Part shown: in pieces, positions 26,501 to 35,185 of the stretch
Layout: every line of letters starts with the position of its first letter
How positions within the stretch are numbered: the stretch's first letter is position 1
Source: VBOC01 sp964512655
GTDB lineage: Bacteria > Bacteroidota > Ignavibacteria > UBA10030 > SZUA-254
Assembly: GCA_964512655.1 (NCBI GenBank)
Contig: CAZEJT010000004.1
Span: 1-64,000, forward strand
Reading direction: 5' to 3'
DNA length: 64,000 bases
Notes under the pieces: model-generated
What the model saw: only the letters and a program-made list of their open reading frames with translations
Told to the model about the DNA's origin: nothing
The model's database searches: none
Program-made: the position numbers and the translations under genes

Positions 26501-27021
26501 ACCCGGATCGAGTCGAGTCCATCCGGCACGTATCGGACGATCCCTCTCTCGCGGGTGCCCACCCAAATCGTCCCGCGGGTATCGGCTGCAAGCCTGTTTT
26601 CCACAACCACACTCTGCAGGAGGTTGGTCGAGCCTATCCGCGATGAAAATCGAATCCGGCCCCCTCCCTCGTACCTGTCCAGTGGTTTCTCTGAAACGAC
26701 AATCCCGGCCTCCGTTGCCACCCAGAGACGCCCGAACCGGTCTTCGATGATCTGCCGGACATCGAGCACGGGGAGCCCGTCCCCGATGTTATACACCTCG
26801 TACCTGTAACCATTGTATCGGACGAGTCCCCCGGAATAGACAACCATCCAGATATATCCCAGCCGATCCTGGTATACCGACCGGACATCCGACGAGGGAA
26901 GGGGATTCACCTCGCTCTCCGAGGTGTAGTATGTGAAGGGGAGCTCCTGAGCGCACGAGAGCGCAGGAAGGAGTAGGAGTGCCGGTACGATCAGGCCTGC
27001 GGCTACAATGTTACGGGCCAT
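23506..27021 (-). CDS. beta-propeller (Reg_prop/Y_Y_Y) sensor histidine kinase 2
   Basis: A 1171-residue paralogue of the kinase at 16560-20057. Signal peptide with LLLLPALSCAQE; about a dozen Reg_prop repeats (DRLGYIWMVVYSGGLVRY, ITEDREGNIWISQLLG and others) to about residue 690; a Y_Y_Y domain (YKTRLVGYDRDWSPEKTEV); a membrane helix near residue 800 (WWAFLINIGVLLVIINAYF); a coiled coil; phospho-His930 in HEIKNP; and a HATPase with NNACYAANE, RDNGKG and GTGLGLS. The kinase core is very similar to paralogue 1, including an unusual long insert between the two DHp helices. The propeller region is much less similar, suggesting a different ligand. No regulator is adjacent, so it may feed the receivers at 20-21.6 kb. 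Confidence 0.9.
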   Translation of the reverse strand: MARNIVAAGLIVPALLLLPALSCAQELPFTYYTSESEVNPLPSSDVRSVYQDRLGYIWMVVYSGGLVRYNGYRYEVYNIGDGLPVLDVRQIIEDRFGRLWVATEAGIVVSEKPLDRYEGGGRIRFSSRIGSTNLLQSVVVENRLAADTRGTIWVGTRERGIVRYVPDGLDSIRVDTIRTDPHREGKNRDVRAITIRRDSSVAASIGGGELLLFVKDLTKPEIVTAKEGLPVSNADALFDSRAGMLYGGCQNGIVWRLAGEGDHVRAEKVSEDLKSRITSITQESGGALWISSEGSGAARLSYQDSTSARTEAFRHRSVYTRKNGLLSESVSSITEDREGNIWISQLLGVSKLKSNYSAFGSFTATSHGGMKPYLSTASVTVVIPTVNVAGLALMFIGTEGGGVALIDEEGKVEAIQTDRGLSTNLVNALTLDDRNRLWIGTTNGINCVSLDPRYPPPRSSRSGSLTIFNRNTSIASYRHTSIYASIRTDLTAGDGSAKTLPAMWFSGYQNLFCLVNGGWLVFRTPSGLPATFFSGMAIDSGRYLWIGTRDNGLYRSAAPLTLSYLNGLQTRPDTAPGKGVEMIGSEVTSPVFHAVWNASNGAPSNQIESIVWRDGLLWVGTPEGLIAIQPGTLQVKAQITVADGLRGNDVTSMAFSPLTGSLWIGTNGGLAEIDPVRKRVIRAITKHDGLVDNEVWFYGSVAAGKEGSVYFGTAKGLTLYTPQFDKKNTIAPILRLQRTSLSEENTGDNEASFEYAALTYANEKEVRYKTRLVGYDRDWSPEKTEVKIRYTNLPAFFLSKEYVFEMVASNNDGVWAESPLALSFSVQPPWFFRWWAFLINIGVLLVIINAYFRHRTRALERRSRELESIVEERTHEIRLRSEENLRQAEELAATNEQLEEKNAEIIKTQEQLIMQEKLASLGALTAGIAHEIKNPLNFVNNFAELSLDLMKELREDITKQESALEPKAAANIQDILTDLEHNASKINEHGKRADSIVRGMLMHSRGKTGERMPTDINVLLDEYVNLAYHGLRALDANFNIGIETEYDKSIAPIEVVPQDLSRVFLNIVNNACYAANERKKESPDGFAPKLIVKTKDLGSRIEIRIRDNGKGIPPEIRDKIFEPFFTTKPTGKGTGLGLSLSYDIVVKQHHGEIKVDSKVGEYTEFIILLPK

Positions 27022-27147
27022 TGCCTGCCAGGGGGTAGAATCAAATCGGGATGTGGGTGCGAATACTATCGCCTAAATACCCTCAAAAAGTAGAAAAAGC
27101 CCTACGAACTTACACATAAAGTCCTTCACTTTCAAACGGAAAAAGGG

Positions 27148-28704
27148 TTACGAATACATGAGTTCGGCGTATTGCCTGGCGCTCTTCTCCCATGTGAACC
27201 TTGCTCGCGCCGCTGCGCCCGAGATTCTGCTCCACCTCCCGGGATCGCCCTCATGAAGCTTCAGCGCCTCCCCCGCGACCCGGATAAAACCGTCCACTTT
27301 GGCCCTAAGTGTATCGCCTCCAAATTGGAAGCCGTTGACACCGTCGGCAATCGTGTCCTTGAGACCTCCGACCGCATGGACGATGCAAGGCTGGCCTCTC
27401 CGCATCGAGAGCATCTGGCTGATACCGCAGGGCTCAAAGAGACTGGGCATGATGAAGAGAGACCCGCTTGCGTACAGGGCCTCGCCTATGGCTTCGGAAT
27501 ACCCGCGCAGGTAGAGGAATCTCTCGTTTTCACGGTGAGCCGATACCAAAGCGTCTTCATACTCGGGCGTGCCCGTCCCCAGGAGCACATAGACACCCGC
27601 ATGACCCGTAAGGAGCCGCAGAAACTCCTCCAGACCGCTTTTGCCGGACGAACCTTTCTCCAGCAAGATCCTGATTTTCTGATCCACAACCCGGGTTACG
27701 CTCGTGAGGATAACTTTGGGCTCGTAGTTCCGGAATCGGATCATTCTATCCGCCAACTCCGCGCGCGTCGGTCCGCCGGGGCTTTCCTTCCATTTGCCTG
27801 CCTCTGATTTCACGAGATCCAGAAGAGGAGTCAGCGGCATTGCATGTATCCCGTATTCCGCCTGATACTCGCATCCGTTCAGGATCCCGAACAGGCGGCC
27901 CTGTGACCTGGCGTCCAACAGGAGCCCTTCGAGGCCTTCGCCTCCCACGAATCCCGTCTCAGGATCGCTCGGCTTCAGGATTTCATCGGCATACCTCGGC
28001 GAAACCGTGTTCACCTTTCCCGCACGGGAAATTCCGGCAGCCATGGGGGTGAAAGTGGGATCGGCGTACCGGGGGTCTTTCCATGCATCGATCCACCCGG
28101 TCGTGTTGAATAACTCCGGAAACCACTCCTCGACGGTCGCGGGAGAGCCCCGGATCGGCCTGGTCCCCTGGATCGCCGCATTGTGAATCGTAAACGCGGT
28201 CGTGAACTCCCTCAAAGCGGCGAACTGCGGATGGAGCTCTCTCAGGAGGAGGAGGGCGCCGGTGTGCCAGTCGTGAAGGTGGAGAACCGGCCGTGAACCG
28301 CTTGCAAGGAGATAGCGGCCGACGGCAGAGCAGAAGAGCGCATACTTTGTCGCGTCCTGAGCGAACGCCTGTTCGGGCGGGTCGTGGCAGTAGATTGGAT
28401 TGCCCCGGATAGCGGGATGCTCGAAGACGAGGGTCGTCACGCCTTCGACCCGTTCCCTGGGAGTAACCTCCCACATTTCTCCTTCCGCGGACGATCCCCC
28501 AAAGGGGAACTTCACGCTTGCGACCGCCCTGGCGGGGTTCTTCGTGTGCAGGAAGCCGTACGACGGGACGATGACCGTGACGCGCCACCCCAGTTTCGCA
28601 AGGGCCTTCGGCAGATCCCGAACGACATCCCCAACCCCGCCGACCTTTCCCCCTTTCAGCGCGTCGTTTTCCGACGCAACCATCACAACTTCCTTACTCT
28701 TCAT
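27148..28704 (-). CDS. glgA: glycogen/starch synthase (GT5)
   Basis: A 518-residue GT5 enzyme transferring glucose from ADP-glucose to the growing alpha-1,4-glucan in the cytoplasm. The N-terminal GGKVGGVGDVVRDLP replaces the usual K-x-G-G-L-x-D-V nucleotide-sugar loop. LHLHDWHTG is the conserved early His segment, and the C-terminal GT-B domain has MPSLFEPCGISQMLSMRRGQP with the E-x7-E catalytic and phosphate region. Length fits the family. It ends the minus-strand glucan operon, 24 bp after glgC. A second ATG seven codons in has a better ribosome site, but starting there would remove the first beta strand. Confidence 0.93.
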   Translation of the reverse strand: MKSKEVVMVASENDALKGGKVGGVGDVVRDLPKALAKLGWRVTVIVPSYGFLHTKNPARAVASVKFPFGGSSAEGEMWEVTPRERVEGVTTLVFEHPAIRGNPIYCHDPPEQAFAQDATKYALFCSAVGRYLLASGSRPVLHLHDWHTGALLLLRELHPQFAALREFTTAFTIHNAAIQGTRPIRGSPATVEEWFPELFNTTGWIDAWKDPRYADPTFTPMAAGISRAGKVNTVSPRYADEILKPSDPETGFVGGEGLEGLLLDARSQGRLFGILNGCEYQAEYGIHAMPLTPLLDLVKSEAGKWKESPGGPTRAELADRMIRFRNYEPKVILTSVTRVVDQKIRILLEKGSSGKSGLEEFLRLLTGHAGVYVLLGTGTPEYEDALVSAHRENERFLYLRGYSEAIGEALYASGSLFIMPSLFEPCGISQMLSMRRGQPCIVHAVGGLKDTIADGVNGFQFGGDTLRAKVDGFIRVAGEALKLHEGDPGRWSRISGAAARARFTWEKSARQYAELMYS

Positions 28705-28728
28705 GCGCGGAGAGACGGACAGCCCAGC

Positions 28729-30018
28729 TCAAATGACCGTGCCGTCGGGTATCGTGGTATCCTTCATCACGATCACGATACCGTTCCGGATCCAGTACCC
28801 TTCGCTCTCGCGTTCCACATTCTCGATCTTGTCCTTGTTGATGATTTTCACGTTTCGGCCGATGCGCGCGTTCTTGTCGAGAATGACGTTGCGGAGCACG
28901 GACCCCGCCCCGATGCCGACGGGTACCGCGCCCGCATCGAGGTCGGCCGCGCGCTCCGCTTCGGACTGATAGTAATCGGCTCCCATGATGAGCGTATTCT
29001 CCACGGACGACTTCTCTTCGAGGCGCGATCGTACACCGACGATCGAGTTAATCAGTTCAGAGCTCTTGACGATGCACCCGTCGCAGATCATCGACTCTTC
29101 GATCCTGCCGTTGAGAACCTTGGAGGGAGGGAGAAAGCGCGGCCGCGTATAGATTGGAAAATCGGCGTCGAAGAAGCTGAAGGAGGGTTTCGGCTGCCGC
29201 ACAAGCGCGAGATTCGCATGGTAAAACGATTCGATCGTGCCGATATCCTCCCAGTATCCCCGGAACGCATACGCCTGAACGTTGCAGTCATGAATGGCTT
29301 CGGGTATCACGTCCCTCCCGAAATCCACGTGCTGAGGGTACCGCGTGAGGAGATCGACCAGGGCTTTCTGCGTGAACATATAAATCCCCATCGACGCGAG
29401 GAAAGGGGTCTTTGACGCGGCCGACGGACTCAGGCCGAGCACGCGGGTGTCGACTTTCATCCCGGCGAGAGTCTGCCCGGTGGGTTTTTCCTTGAATTCC
29501 ACGACCCGCCCATGCTCGTTGATTTTCATCAGACCGAATGAGGAAGCGTGCGACTCTTCGATCGGGACGACCGAGATCGTGACGTCGGCTTTCGTCGAAC
29601 GGTGGTGTTCGGCGAAGAGCCGGTAATCCATCCGATAGAGGTGATCGCCGGAGAGAATGAGGTAATCATCTACCTTCCACGGGCTCATCACCCACAGCGT
29701 CTTTCGCACGGCATCCGCCGTCCCCTGGAACCAATCGGGGCTCACCGGCGTCTGCTGGGCGGCCAGCACGTCGACAAATCCCTTCATGAACGGGTAGAAG
29801 CGGTAGGTATTTGCGATATGCTGGTTCAGTGAGGCGGAATTGAACTGGGTGAGGACGTAGATCTTCAGGAGCCCCGAGTTGATGCAATTGCTCAGCGGTA
29901 TATCGATGAGCCGGTATTTCCCTGCCAGTGGAAGGGCCGGTTTTGCCCGGTGCTTGGTCAAAGGATAGAGGCGTTCCCCCCTGCCGCCTCCCAGAATGAT
30001 CGCTAAGACATTTTGCAT
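28729..30018 (-). CDS. glgC: glucose-1-phosphate adenylyltransferase
   Basis: A 429-residue ADP-glucose pyrophosphorylase: makes ADP-glucose from ATP and glucose-1-phosphate for GlgA. It has the nucleotidyltransferase loop LGGGRGERLYPLT, the effector-site lysine region KPALPLAGKYRLIDIPLSN, WFQGTADAVRK, SGDHLYRMDY and a C-terminal left-handed beta-helix (LINSIVGVRSRLEEKSSVENT). Length is normal for a bacterial homotetramer. GGTGAG precedes the ATG by a few bases. It sits directly upstream of glgA, which secures the pathway assignment. Confidence 0.95.
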   Translation of the reverse strand: MQNVLAIILGGGRGERLYPLTKHRAKPALPLAGKYRLIDIPLSNCINSGLLKIYVLTQFNSASLNQHIANTYRFYPFMKGFVDVLAAQQTPVSPDWFQGTADAVRKTLWVMSPWKVDDYLILSGDHLYRMDYRLFAEHHRSTKADVTISVVPIEESHASSFGLMKINEHGRVVEFKEKPTGQTLAGMKVDTRVLGLSPSAASKTPFLASMGIYMFTQKALVDLLTRYPQHVDFGRDVIPEAIHDCNVQAYAFRGYWEDIGTIESFYHANLALVRQPKPSFSFFDADFPIYTRPRFLPPSKVLNGRIEESMICDGCIVKSSELINSIVGVRSRLEEKSSVENTLIMGADYYQSEAERAADLDAGAVPVGIGAGSVLRNVILDKNARIGRNVKIINKDKIENVERESEGYWIRNGIVIVMKDTTIPDGTVI

Positions 30019-30060
30019 GGCTCGCTCACCGACAACTGTGGTATGGTCTCCGTTTCTTCC

Positions 30061-30714
30061 TTACTTCTGACGCCTGCAGACGATGGTGGAGTCGCCGTGC
30101 CGCGGGTGCTCTCCATACTTGCATCCCGCGTACCCCTCGCGGTAGTACAGGACCCTGAATCCCCGGAAGAGTTCCCTCAGGCGGCCTTTCTCCATAAAGT
30201 AGACGTACTCGCAGCAGCTGTAATCGGAGCAAAACGTGTTCCGTTCGACCATCCTTCCGCCGGCGTGGCATCCTTTGATCTCCGGGTCAAGGTAGTTCCG
30301 GGAGGACAGCAGGATAATGCCCCCCGGTTTGACCGCCCGCTTCATGGCGCGAACAACGTTTTCCGCCTCGCTCCGCTTCATGCAGCAGACGACGAGAATG
30401 CTGGCGATAACATCGTATCTGTTCCGGGGATACTCGTAGGTTGTCGCGTCGGCGTGTTCGATGGAAACTGCGGAAAGGTTCTCATCCTTGCAATAACGCC
30501 GGAACCGCCTCAGGTACTCCCGGTTCCTGTCGATCGCATGCACGGCAAAGCCCTTGCCGGCGAAGTATGCGCTGTCTGCGCCTTCCCCGCAGCCGACGTC
30601 GAGCAGCGCTCCGCCCTCGGGCAGATATTTCGAGGCCCTCCTCGAGAATGGATCGGGTTTGAAGGGATTCTCAAATCCGTACCTGCGCTCGATTGACCGG
30701 CGGTTCGATCGCAT
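30061..30714 (-). CDS. class I SAM-dependent methyltransferase in the glucan operon
   Basis: A 217-residue Rossmann methyltransferase: motif I LLDVGCGEGADSAYFA, acidic loop AIDRNREYL, motif near EHADATTY, and VKPGGIILLSSRN. It is similar in outline to TehB-like enzymes. Several cysteines cluster in SILVVCCMK and CSDYSCCEYVYF, which is unusual for the family. It starts 4 bp after the GH13 gene and is followed by glgC, so it is inside the alpha-glucan operon. Whether it modifies a glucan, a small molecule or a protein cannot be told from sequence. Confidence 0.75.
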   Translation of the reverse strand: MRSNRRSIERRYGFENPFKPDPFSRRASKYLPEGGALLDVGCGEGADSAYFAGKGFAVHAIDRNREYLRRFRRYCKDENLSAVSIEHADATTYEYPRNRYDVIASILVVCCMKRSEAENVVRAMKRAVKPGGIILLSSRNYLDPEIKGCHAGGRMVERNTFCSDYSCCEYVYFMEKGRLRELFRGFRVLYYREGYAGCKYGEHPRHGDSTIVCRRQK

Positions 30715-30718
30715 GGCG

Positions 30719-33700
30719 TCAGCGGCTTGCAGACTCTTCCTTGGCGCGCGGTGCCGGGCGCATCAGAAGTTGCTTCAGCTCATCGAGCCGGTAGCCCGAC
30801 GTGTCCGACGATGTCTGTATCCGTTCAAGAAGGGTTGTATCGATTTCCGGAGAGGTTTGATGGGACCCTCGCCTCAGGAGTCCCGCGATGAAGAGCCAGT
30901 GCATCAGCTCGTCAAACGCTTCCTTATTATAGTAGAGCTCGCCCTGGTGCTCGTTGACATGGAGATCCGACCGGATGCCCGGTTCATCGAGGAGCTCCCG
31001 GACCCGGCGCAGCGTTTCGCGCTGCGTTCCGCCCGCAAAGACGTCTTGATGGAGGATCATCAGCGTAATCGCCTCGACGGCCATCGCAGCGCCCCCCGGG
31101 ACCCGCTCTCCGTCGATGACGGAATGAATTGTGCCCGAGAGTCTCAGCCTTTCGAACAACTCCGCGCTTCGGCGCGCAATGTCACCGGCCGTCACAAGCC
31201 GGCCGAGTCCGCGGGTAAAGATCCACGAAAGAAGCAGCGTCAAACCCGGCGCGGTCCTGATCAGCCTCAGCGGATCATGAGATCCCTCTCGCCCGCTCTG
31301 TTTCCGCTCGCCGTGGGATTCAAGGAGAGCGCTCATTGTTGCGATATCCTCCTTCACGCCTCTGACTGCCTCCTCCTCCCCTTTCTCTTTCTCCCCCTCT
31401 TCCACTCCCCCCATGAACCCAGCCACCGCGGCCGCGAAGCGGGCATAGTCCTTTACGGTCGTTGTGAACGAACCGTGCCGCCCCGCGCTGATCAATCTTC
31501 CGAACGCCTCGTGTACGGGTCTGAGTCGAAGCCCGACCATGGCATCTTCCATGTCAGGAACGCCTCTCCCTTCCAGGGAATCTGCCAGGCGCGCATAGGA
31601 CCCTGAAGAGTCCTCAATTTTCCTGAACTCGGTGAACACCTGATACTGAAATGCGTTGAGGTGGACAAACAATCCCTTTTCCCTCAGATCCCTCCCCGAA
31701 CGGATGAACTCAAGCCCCGACTTTTGGTCCCTGAACACATAATGGACGCCATCCCCCGCCTCCAGCGCAAGGGCATCGGCGAGATTCGTCATGCCGAGGC
31801 CTTTCTCGCCTCCTGAGGCGGAGGCGCTCACCTTCGGCACCGCCGTCCTGATCCACCCCGAACATTCTTCATACTTGTTGTGATAGCAGATCAGCGCCCG
31901 CTCCCCGCCGTCTCTGTTCGAATACGCGAAGACATTCTCGTTCACTCCCCCCCGCGAGTCGACCAGATCGTACATCTCAAAATTCTCCACGTGGCTGAAC
32001 AGCCGCCGTTTCTGCATGAGCGGGAAGATTTCGCGTTCATGGCGTTTGATAAGGTCCGCATCGGGCTGCTCGTCGTAGTAGGCGCGTTTGTACTCCATCC
32101 CGTACTTCTCATGGAACCCTTCGATCTGTCCGTGCGCCAGCATGGGGAGACCGGGGAGCGTCACCATCATCAGTGCGACGCCGAAATACTTGTCATCCCG
32201 TCCGAACTGCGCGATCGCCGTCTCCTCGTCCGGATTGCTCATGAAATTGACGTACCGCTTGAGTATCTCGGGATTGTAAGCCAGCGTATTCCGGATCAAT
32301 TCCCTGTACTTTGAGTTCTCCTCCTTCATCAGCATGTGCATGAAGGCGCTGTTATAGACGCGGTGCATTCCGAGAGTCCGGACGAAATACCCTTCGAGGA
32401 GCCAGAATGCCTCGGCCAGCAGGAGGGTCTGCGGCATCTCCGCATTGATCCGGTCGACTACTTCCCGCCAGAATTCCTCCGGAAAGAGCCTGTCGAATTC
32501 TTCGCGGCTCATCGCGTGATCGGCCCTCGAGGGAATGTCTCCCCCGGAGCCTGGCTGGGGATACCAGAGACGGCGGAAGTGCTGCCGGGTAAGGGTCATC
32601 GCCGCGTCAAACCGGATGATCGAAAACATTCCCGCGACGTGCAGGATAGTCCGTATCACCGCTTCGCGGACTTCCGCCTTCAGGAAATCGAGCTGGGCCG
32701 TATCGTTCCACGGCATGTTCGTGCCGTCATTCCCGTGATAGATGTAACGCGCAGCGCCGGTGCGCGTGTCGACCCTCTGGAACACGACCGCAGCGTCCCG
32801 CCTTGTCCAGTAACCGTCCTCGATGCGTATGTCGGCGCCCGGATCATCGGAGAGATTCCCGCCGGTGAACCGGTAATTGGGGAACGGGCTGTATTCCGAC
32901 TGGACAAAGTAATCGGGGTGTTCGACGGCCCACTTCGAATAGAGTCCGACATGATTGGGGACCATATCTCCCGCCATGCGAATCCCGCGCTGCCACGCCC
33001 GGTGGCGGAGATTGAGGAACGCCCCCTCGCCTCCCAGATCGGCCGCTATCACGTAGTCGAAGATCGAGTACGCCGATGCAACCGCTTCCGGGTTGCCGGT
33101 CATCTGTTTGATTCGTTGCGAGGCGCGGCTGCGCTCCCAGATTCCGATCAGCCACAACCCCGTGATGTTCCAGCGCGCGAGCCGGTCGAGTTCCTCGTCC
33201 GGTATCTGGTCAAGCCGCGAGATCGGACGCCGGTATTCCCTGGAGAGCTGTTCGAGCCAGACGTACGTGTTCTTCGCGAGCATCACGATCCGCGGCATCC
33301 AGTCGAAATCCGCCGTGAATCGTTCCTGATCGAATCGGCCGCTGTCGGCGCTGTCCCACGGAGGGTAGTGAGGCACGGGCGTCGGGGGTCTAGTTCCCGC
33401 GCCGGGGCCGCCGGGTTTCGATTCCTCGCGGAGCAGATCCCCGGCACCGAGGAGTTTCGCTTTGAACCTCTCCGAGAGGATCAGACCCCACTGCCTCTTG
33501 ATGAACTCGAGCTGGCCCTCGAGGCTGTGAGGGCTCGCGAGGATCGGCGCTCGGAGAAGGTCGAACATGAATTGTTTCTCGGGACCGAACGGGGGCTGCG
33601 TTTTGAAAAACTCCTCAAGGGCCGAGATGCAATTGCGATAGACGGTTCCGCCGGATAGTTCCGCGTCGTCGAAGAGCTCCTTGAACGGACTGAAGGCAGG

Positions 33701-34246
33701 GTTGATGTTTGCGAAATAGAGGAGTATCACCTCTTCGAGAATGATGTCGGCATTCGGCCTCGGGCCGAACGCGTCGGCGAGAAAACTCTTGAGCTCGGTC
33801 GATCCCGATTCGACGTCCCTGGGGGGAAACAACTCTCCAAATTTCTGCAGGACTGCATGCGTATCCTTCTTCCCCGACTCCTTCTGCAGGAACTCGCGCG
33901 CGCGCGAAAACACGCCCGGGTTTGCCGACTCTTCATAGAGCCGCAGGATGAAGTGATAGATCTCATCGATCAGCCCCATCGCGTTGATGTGGCCCGCCTT
34001 CACCCCCCTCTCCGGGTTTTTCGCCGATTCCCTCACCTCATTGATCTTCTGCGCGAAGACCCGGGCCGCGCGGAAGTCGGGAAGGATTACGTTGCCGCTG
34101 ATGGAAAACAAGCCCTGATCGAACCTGTATCGTTCGCGCGCCGAACGGCGGATGTGAAAATGAAACACCGGCCGGCGTTCCGCCCCGGCCGGTGGCAGAG
34201 ACGGAAACGTTCTCAGAGTTATGAGGAGCGGGCGCACCGGGCTCAT
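30719..34246 (-). CDS. large GH13 alpha-amylase-family glycosidase
   Basis: An 1175-residue enzyme if started at the ATG at 34246, which overlaps the ATP-grasp stop (ATGA); the reading is open 50 codons further but that part looks non-coding. Residues 1-300 are helical and unassigned. The (beta/alpha)8 barrel follows: region I GDMVPNHVG (Asp427, His432), nucleophile Asp547 in IIRFDAAMTL, acid/base Glu612 in LLLAEAFW and Asp673 in NPDEE. The last Asp is usually preceded by His (NHD); here it is Pro. About 450 C-terminal residues include helical stretches. No signal peptide is seen, so it probably hydrolyses or rearranges intracellular alpha-glucan. The exact GH13 subfamily is not clear. Confidence 0.85.
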   Translation of the reverse strand: MSPVRPLLITLRTFPSLPPAGAERRPVFHFHIRRSARERYRFDQGLFSISGNVILPDFRAARVFAQKINEVRESAKNPERGVKAGHINAMGLIDEIYHFILRLYEESANPGVFSRAREFLQKESGKKDTHAVLQKFGELFPPRDVESGSTELKSFLADAFGPRPNADIILEEVILLYFANINPAFSPFKELFDDAELSGGTVYRNCISALEEFFKTQPPFGPEKQFMFDLLRAPILASPHSLEGQLEFIKRQWGLILSERFKAKLLGAGDLLREESKPGGPGAGTRPPTPVPHYPPWDSADSGRFDQERFTADFDWMPRIVMLAKNTYVWLEQLSREYRRPISRLDQIPDEELDRLARWNITGLWLIGIWERSRASQRIKQMTGNPEAVASAYSIFDYVIAADLGGEGAFLNLRHRAWQRGIRMAGDMVPNHVGLYSKWAVEHPDYFVQSEYSPFPNYRFTGGNLSDDPGADIRIEDGYWTRRDAAVVFQRVDTRTGAARYIYHGNDGTNMPWNDTAQLDFLKAEVREAVIRTILHVAGMFSIIRFDAAMTLTRQHFRRLWYPQPGSGGDIPSRADHAMSREEFDRLFPEEFWREVVDRINAEMPQTLLLAEAFWLLEGYFVRTLGMHRVYNSAFMHMLMKEENSKYRELIRNTLAYNPEILKRYVNFMSNPDEETAIAQFGRDDKYFGVALMMVTLPGLPMLAHGQIEGFHEKYGMEYKRAYYDEQPDADLIKRHEREIFPLMQKRRLFSHVENFEMYDLVDSRGGVNENVFAYSNRDGGERALICYHNKYEECSGWIRTAVPKVSASASGGEKGLGMTNLADALALEAGDGVHYVFRDQKSGLEFIRSGRDLREKGLFVHLNAFQYQVFTEFRKIEDSSGSYARLADSLEGRGVPDMEDAMVGLRLRPVHEAFGRLISAGRHGSFTTTVKDYARFAAAVAGFMGGVEEGEKEKGEEEAVRGVKEDIATMSALLESHGERKQSGREGSHDPLRLIRTAPGLTLLLSWIFTRGLGRLVTAGDIARRSAELFERLRLSGTIHSVIDGERVPGGAAMAVEAITLMILHQDVFAGGTQRETLRRVRELLDEPGIRSDLHVNEHQGELYYNKEAFDELMHWLFIAGLLRRGSHQTSPEIDTTLLERIQTSSDTSGYRLDELKQLLMRPAPRAKEESASR

Positions 34247-35181
34247 CCGGCCTGAACAAAGTGTCTGACGTGCGATGCAACTTCCGCCGCAATCAGGACC
34301 TCGATACGGTGCACGATCGCGTCCGGAGCGCCGTTGGCGTGCATCGATTGAAGCCGCATGTCGCACACCTCGTTGACGTAGTCCACCACGACGCACGTTG
34401 ATTCTTCCGTGACGGCTATTTCCGAGGAGAAAAAATCAAGCCCGCAGACTCTGACAATGGTTTCCATGACGTTCCGGAGCCCGACAAGGCTGAAGCGCTC
34501 TTCCTCCTCCTGGGTCAGCGCCGTGTACCGGTGTGTCTGGTCGTCCCACCAGCAGGGGATGATTTCGTCGAACGCCCTGTAGACCCTGAACCACCCTCTT
34601 TTCCCGTCGAAATTTCTCGGCACGATGAACTCCTGGAGCAGATACTTATCGTTTTTGTGGAGCTGCCGCGCCTCCAGCACCTCGGCGACTGTGGAGGCAT
34701 TCAGTACGACTCCCGTTCCTCCGCCCGTGGTATTCGCCGGCTTGATGACGAAGGGTGTTCCGAGGCAATCCAGCTCCGCCATGTTCAATGGAAGGGCCTT
34801 CTGTTCGTGATACGGAGGAAGAATGATCGTATGGGGAACGTGAAGCCCATGTGTCATGAACTCAAGATGCATCGTCGCCTTGTCGATGGCGTGCAGTACC
34901 TTCGGCCGGGGGTTTATCAGAAAGAGCGCCGACTCCTGCATGGCCTGAACAAGGGGGAGGAAGTTCGGATCTGCGTCCGAGGCGCGGTCATAGAATGCCT
35001 GAAACGAAATAGCTCCGGCTCCGAGCTTCTCGAGCGTATCCGCCAGGTTATGCGGATCGATCCGGTACGTCGAAAGACCCCTCCTCTGACACTCATGTTC
35101 GATGCCTGACACGTATTCCCTGTCGAACTCCCAATTCCATGCGACGGCGAGCGAATAGGTCTTCAACGGGCCGGTGCTCAC
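34243..35181 (-). CDS. ATP-grasp ligase-like protein in the glucan operon
   Basis: A 312-residue ATP-grasp protein: an N-terminal Rossmann-like part, then FVIKPANTTGGGTGVVLN (ATP-binding lysine and Gly-rich loop), DKYLLQEFIVP, and a metal-binding end VVDYVNEVCDMR with an acidic/Asn pair. The family joins a carboxylate to an amine or thiol using ATP. The start is GTG at 35181, preceded by a purine-rich AGGGGGTGAGAGG. It lies 4 bp after the GH57 gene and overlaps the GH13 gene by 4 bp, so it is tightly coupled to glucan enzymes. Substrates are unknown; similarity to short YheC/D- or RimK-like proteins is only general. Confidence 0.75.
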   Translation of the reverse strand: MSTGPLKTYSLAVAWNWEFDREYVSGIEHECQRRGLSTYRIDPHNLADTLEKLGAGAISFQAFYDRASDADPNFLPLVQAMQESALFLINPRPKVLHAIDKATMHLEFMTHGLHVPHTIILPPYHEQKALPLNMAELDCLGTPFVIKPANTTGGGTGVVLNASTVAEVLEARQLHKNDKYLLQEFIVPRNFDGKRGWFRVYRAFDEIIPCWWDDQTHRYTALTQEEEERFSLVGLRNVMETIVRVCGLDFFSSEIAVTEESTCVVVDYVNEVCDMRLQSMHANGAPDAIVHRIEVLIAAEVASHVRHFVQAG

Positions 35182-35185
35182 CCTC

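Noticed and set aside
27086..27110. possible terminator after glgA
   Set aside because: The GTAG-AAAAAGCC-CTAC stem is only 4 bp and the T tract is broken.
32336..33658. 440-residue plus-strand ORF opposite GH13
   Set aside because: Covers the catalytic motifs of the GH13 gene in antisense; Arg/Pro/Glu-rich shadow.
34247..34396. 50-codon N-terminal extension of the GH13 enzyme
   Set aside because: Arg/Gly-rich, overlaps the ATP-grasp gene; the ATG at 34246 makes a normal ATGA overlap.
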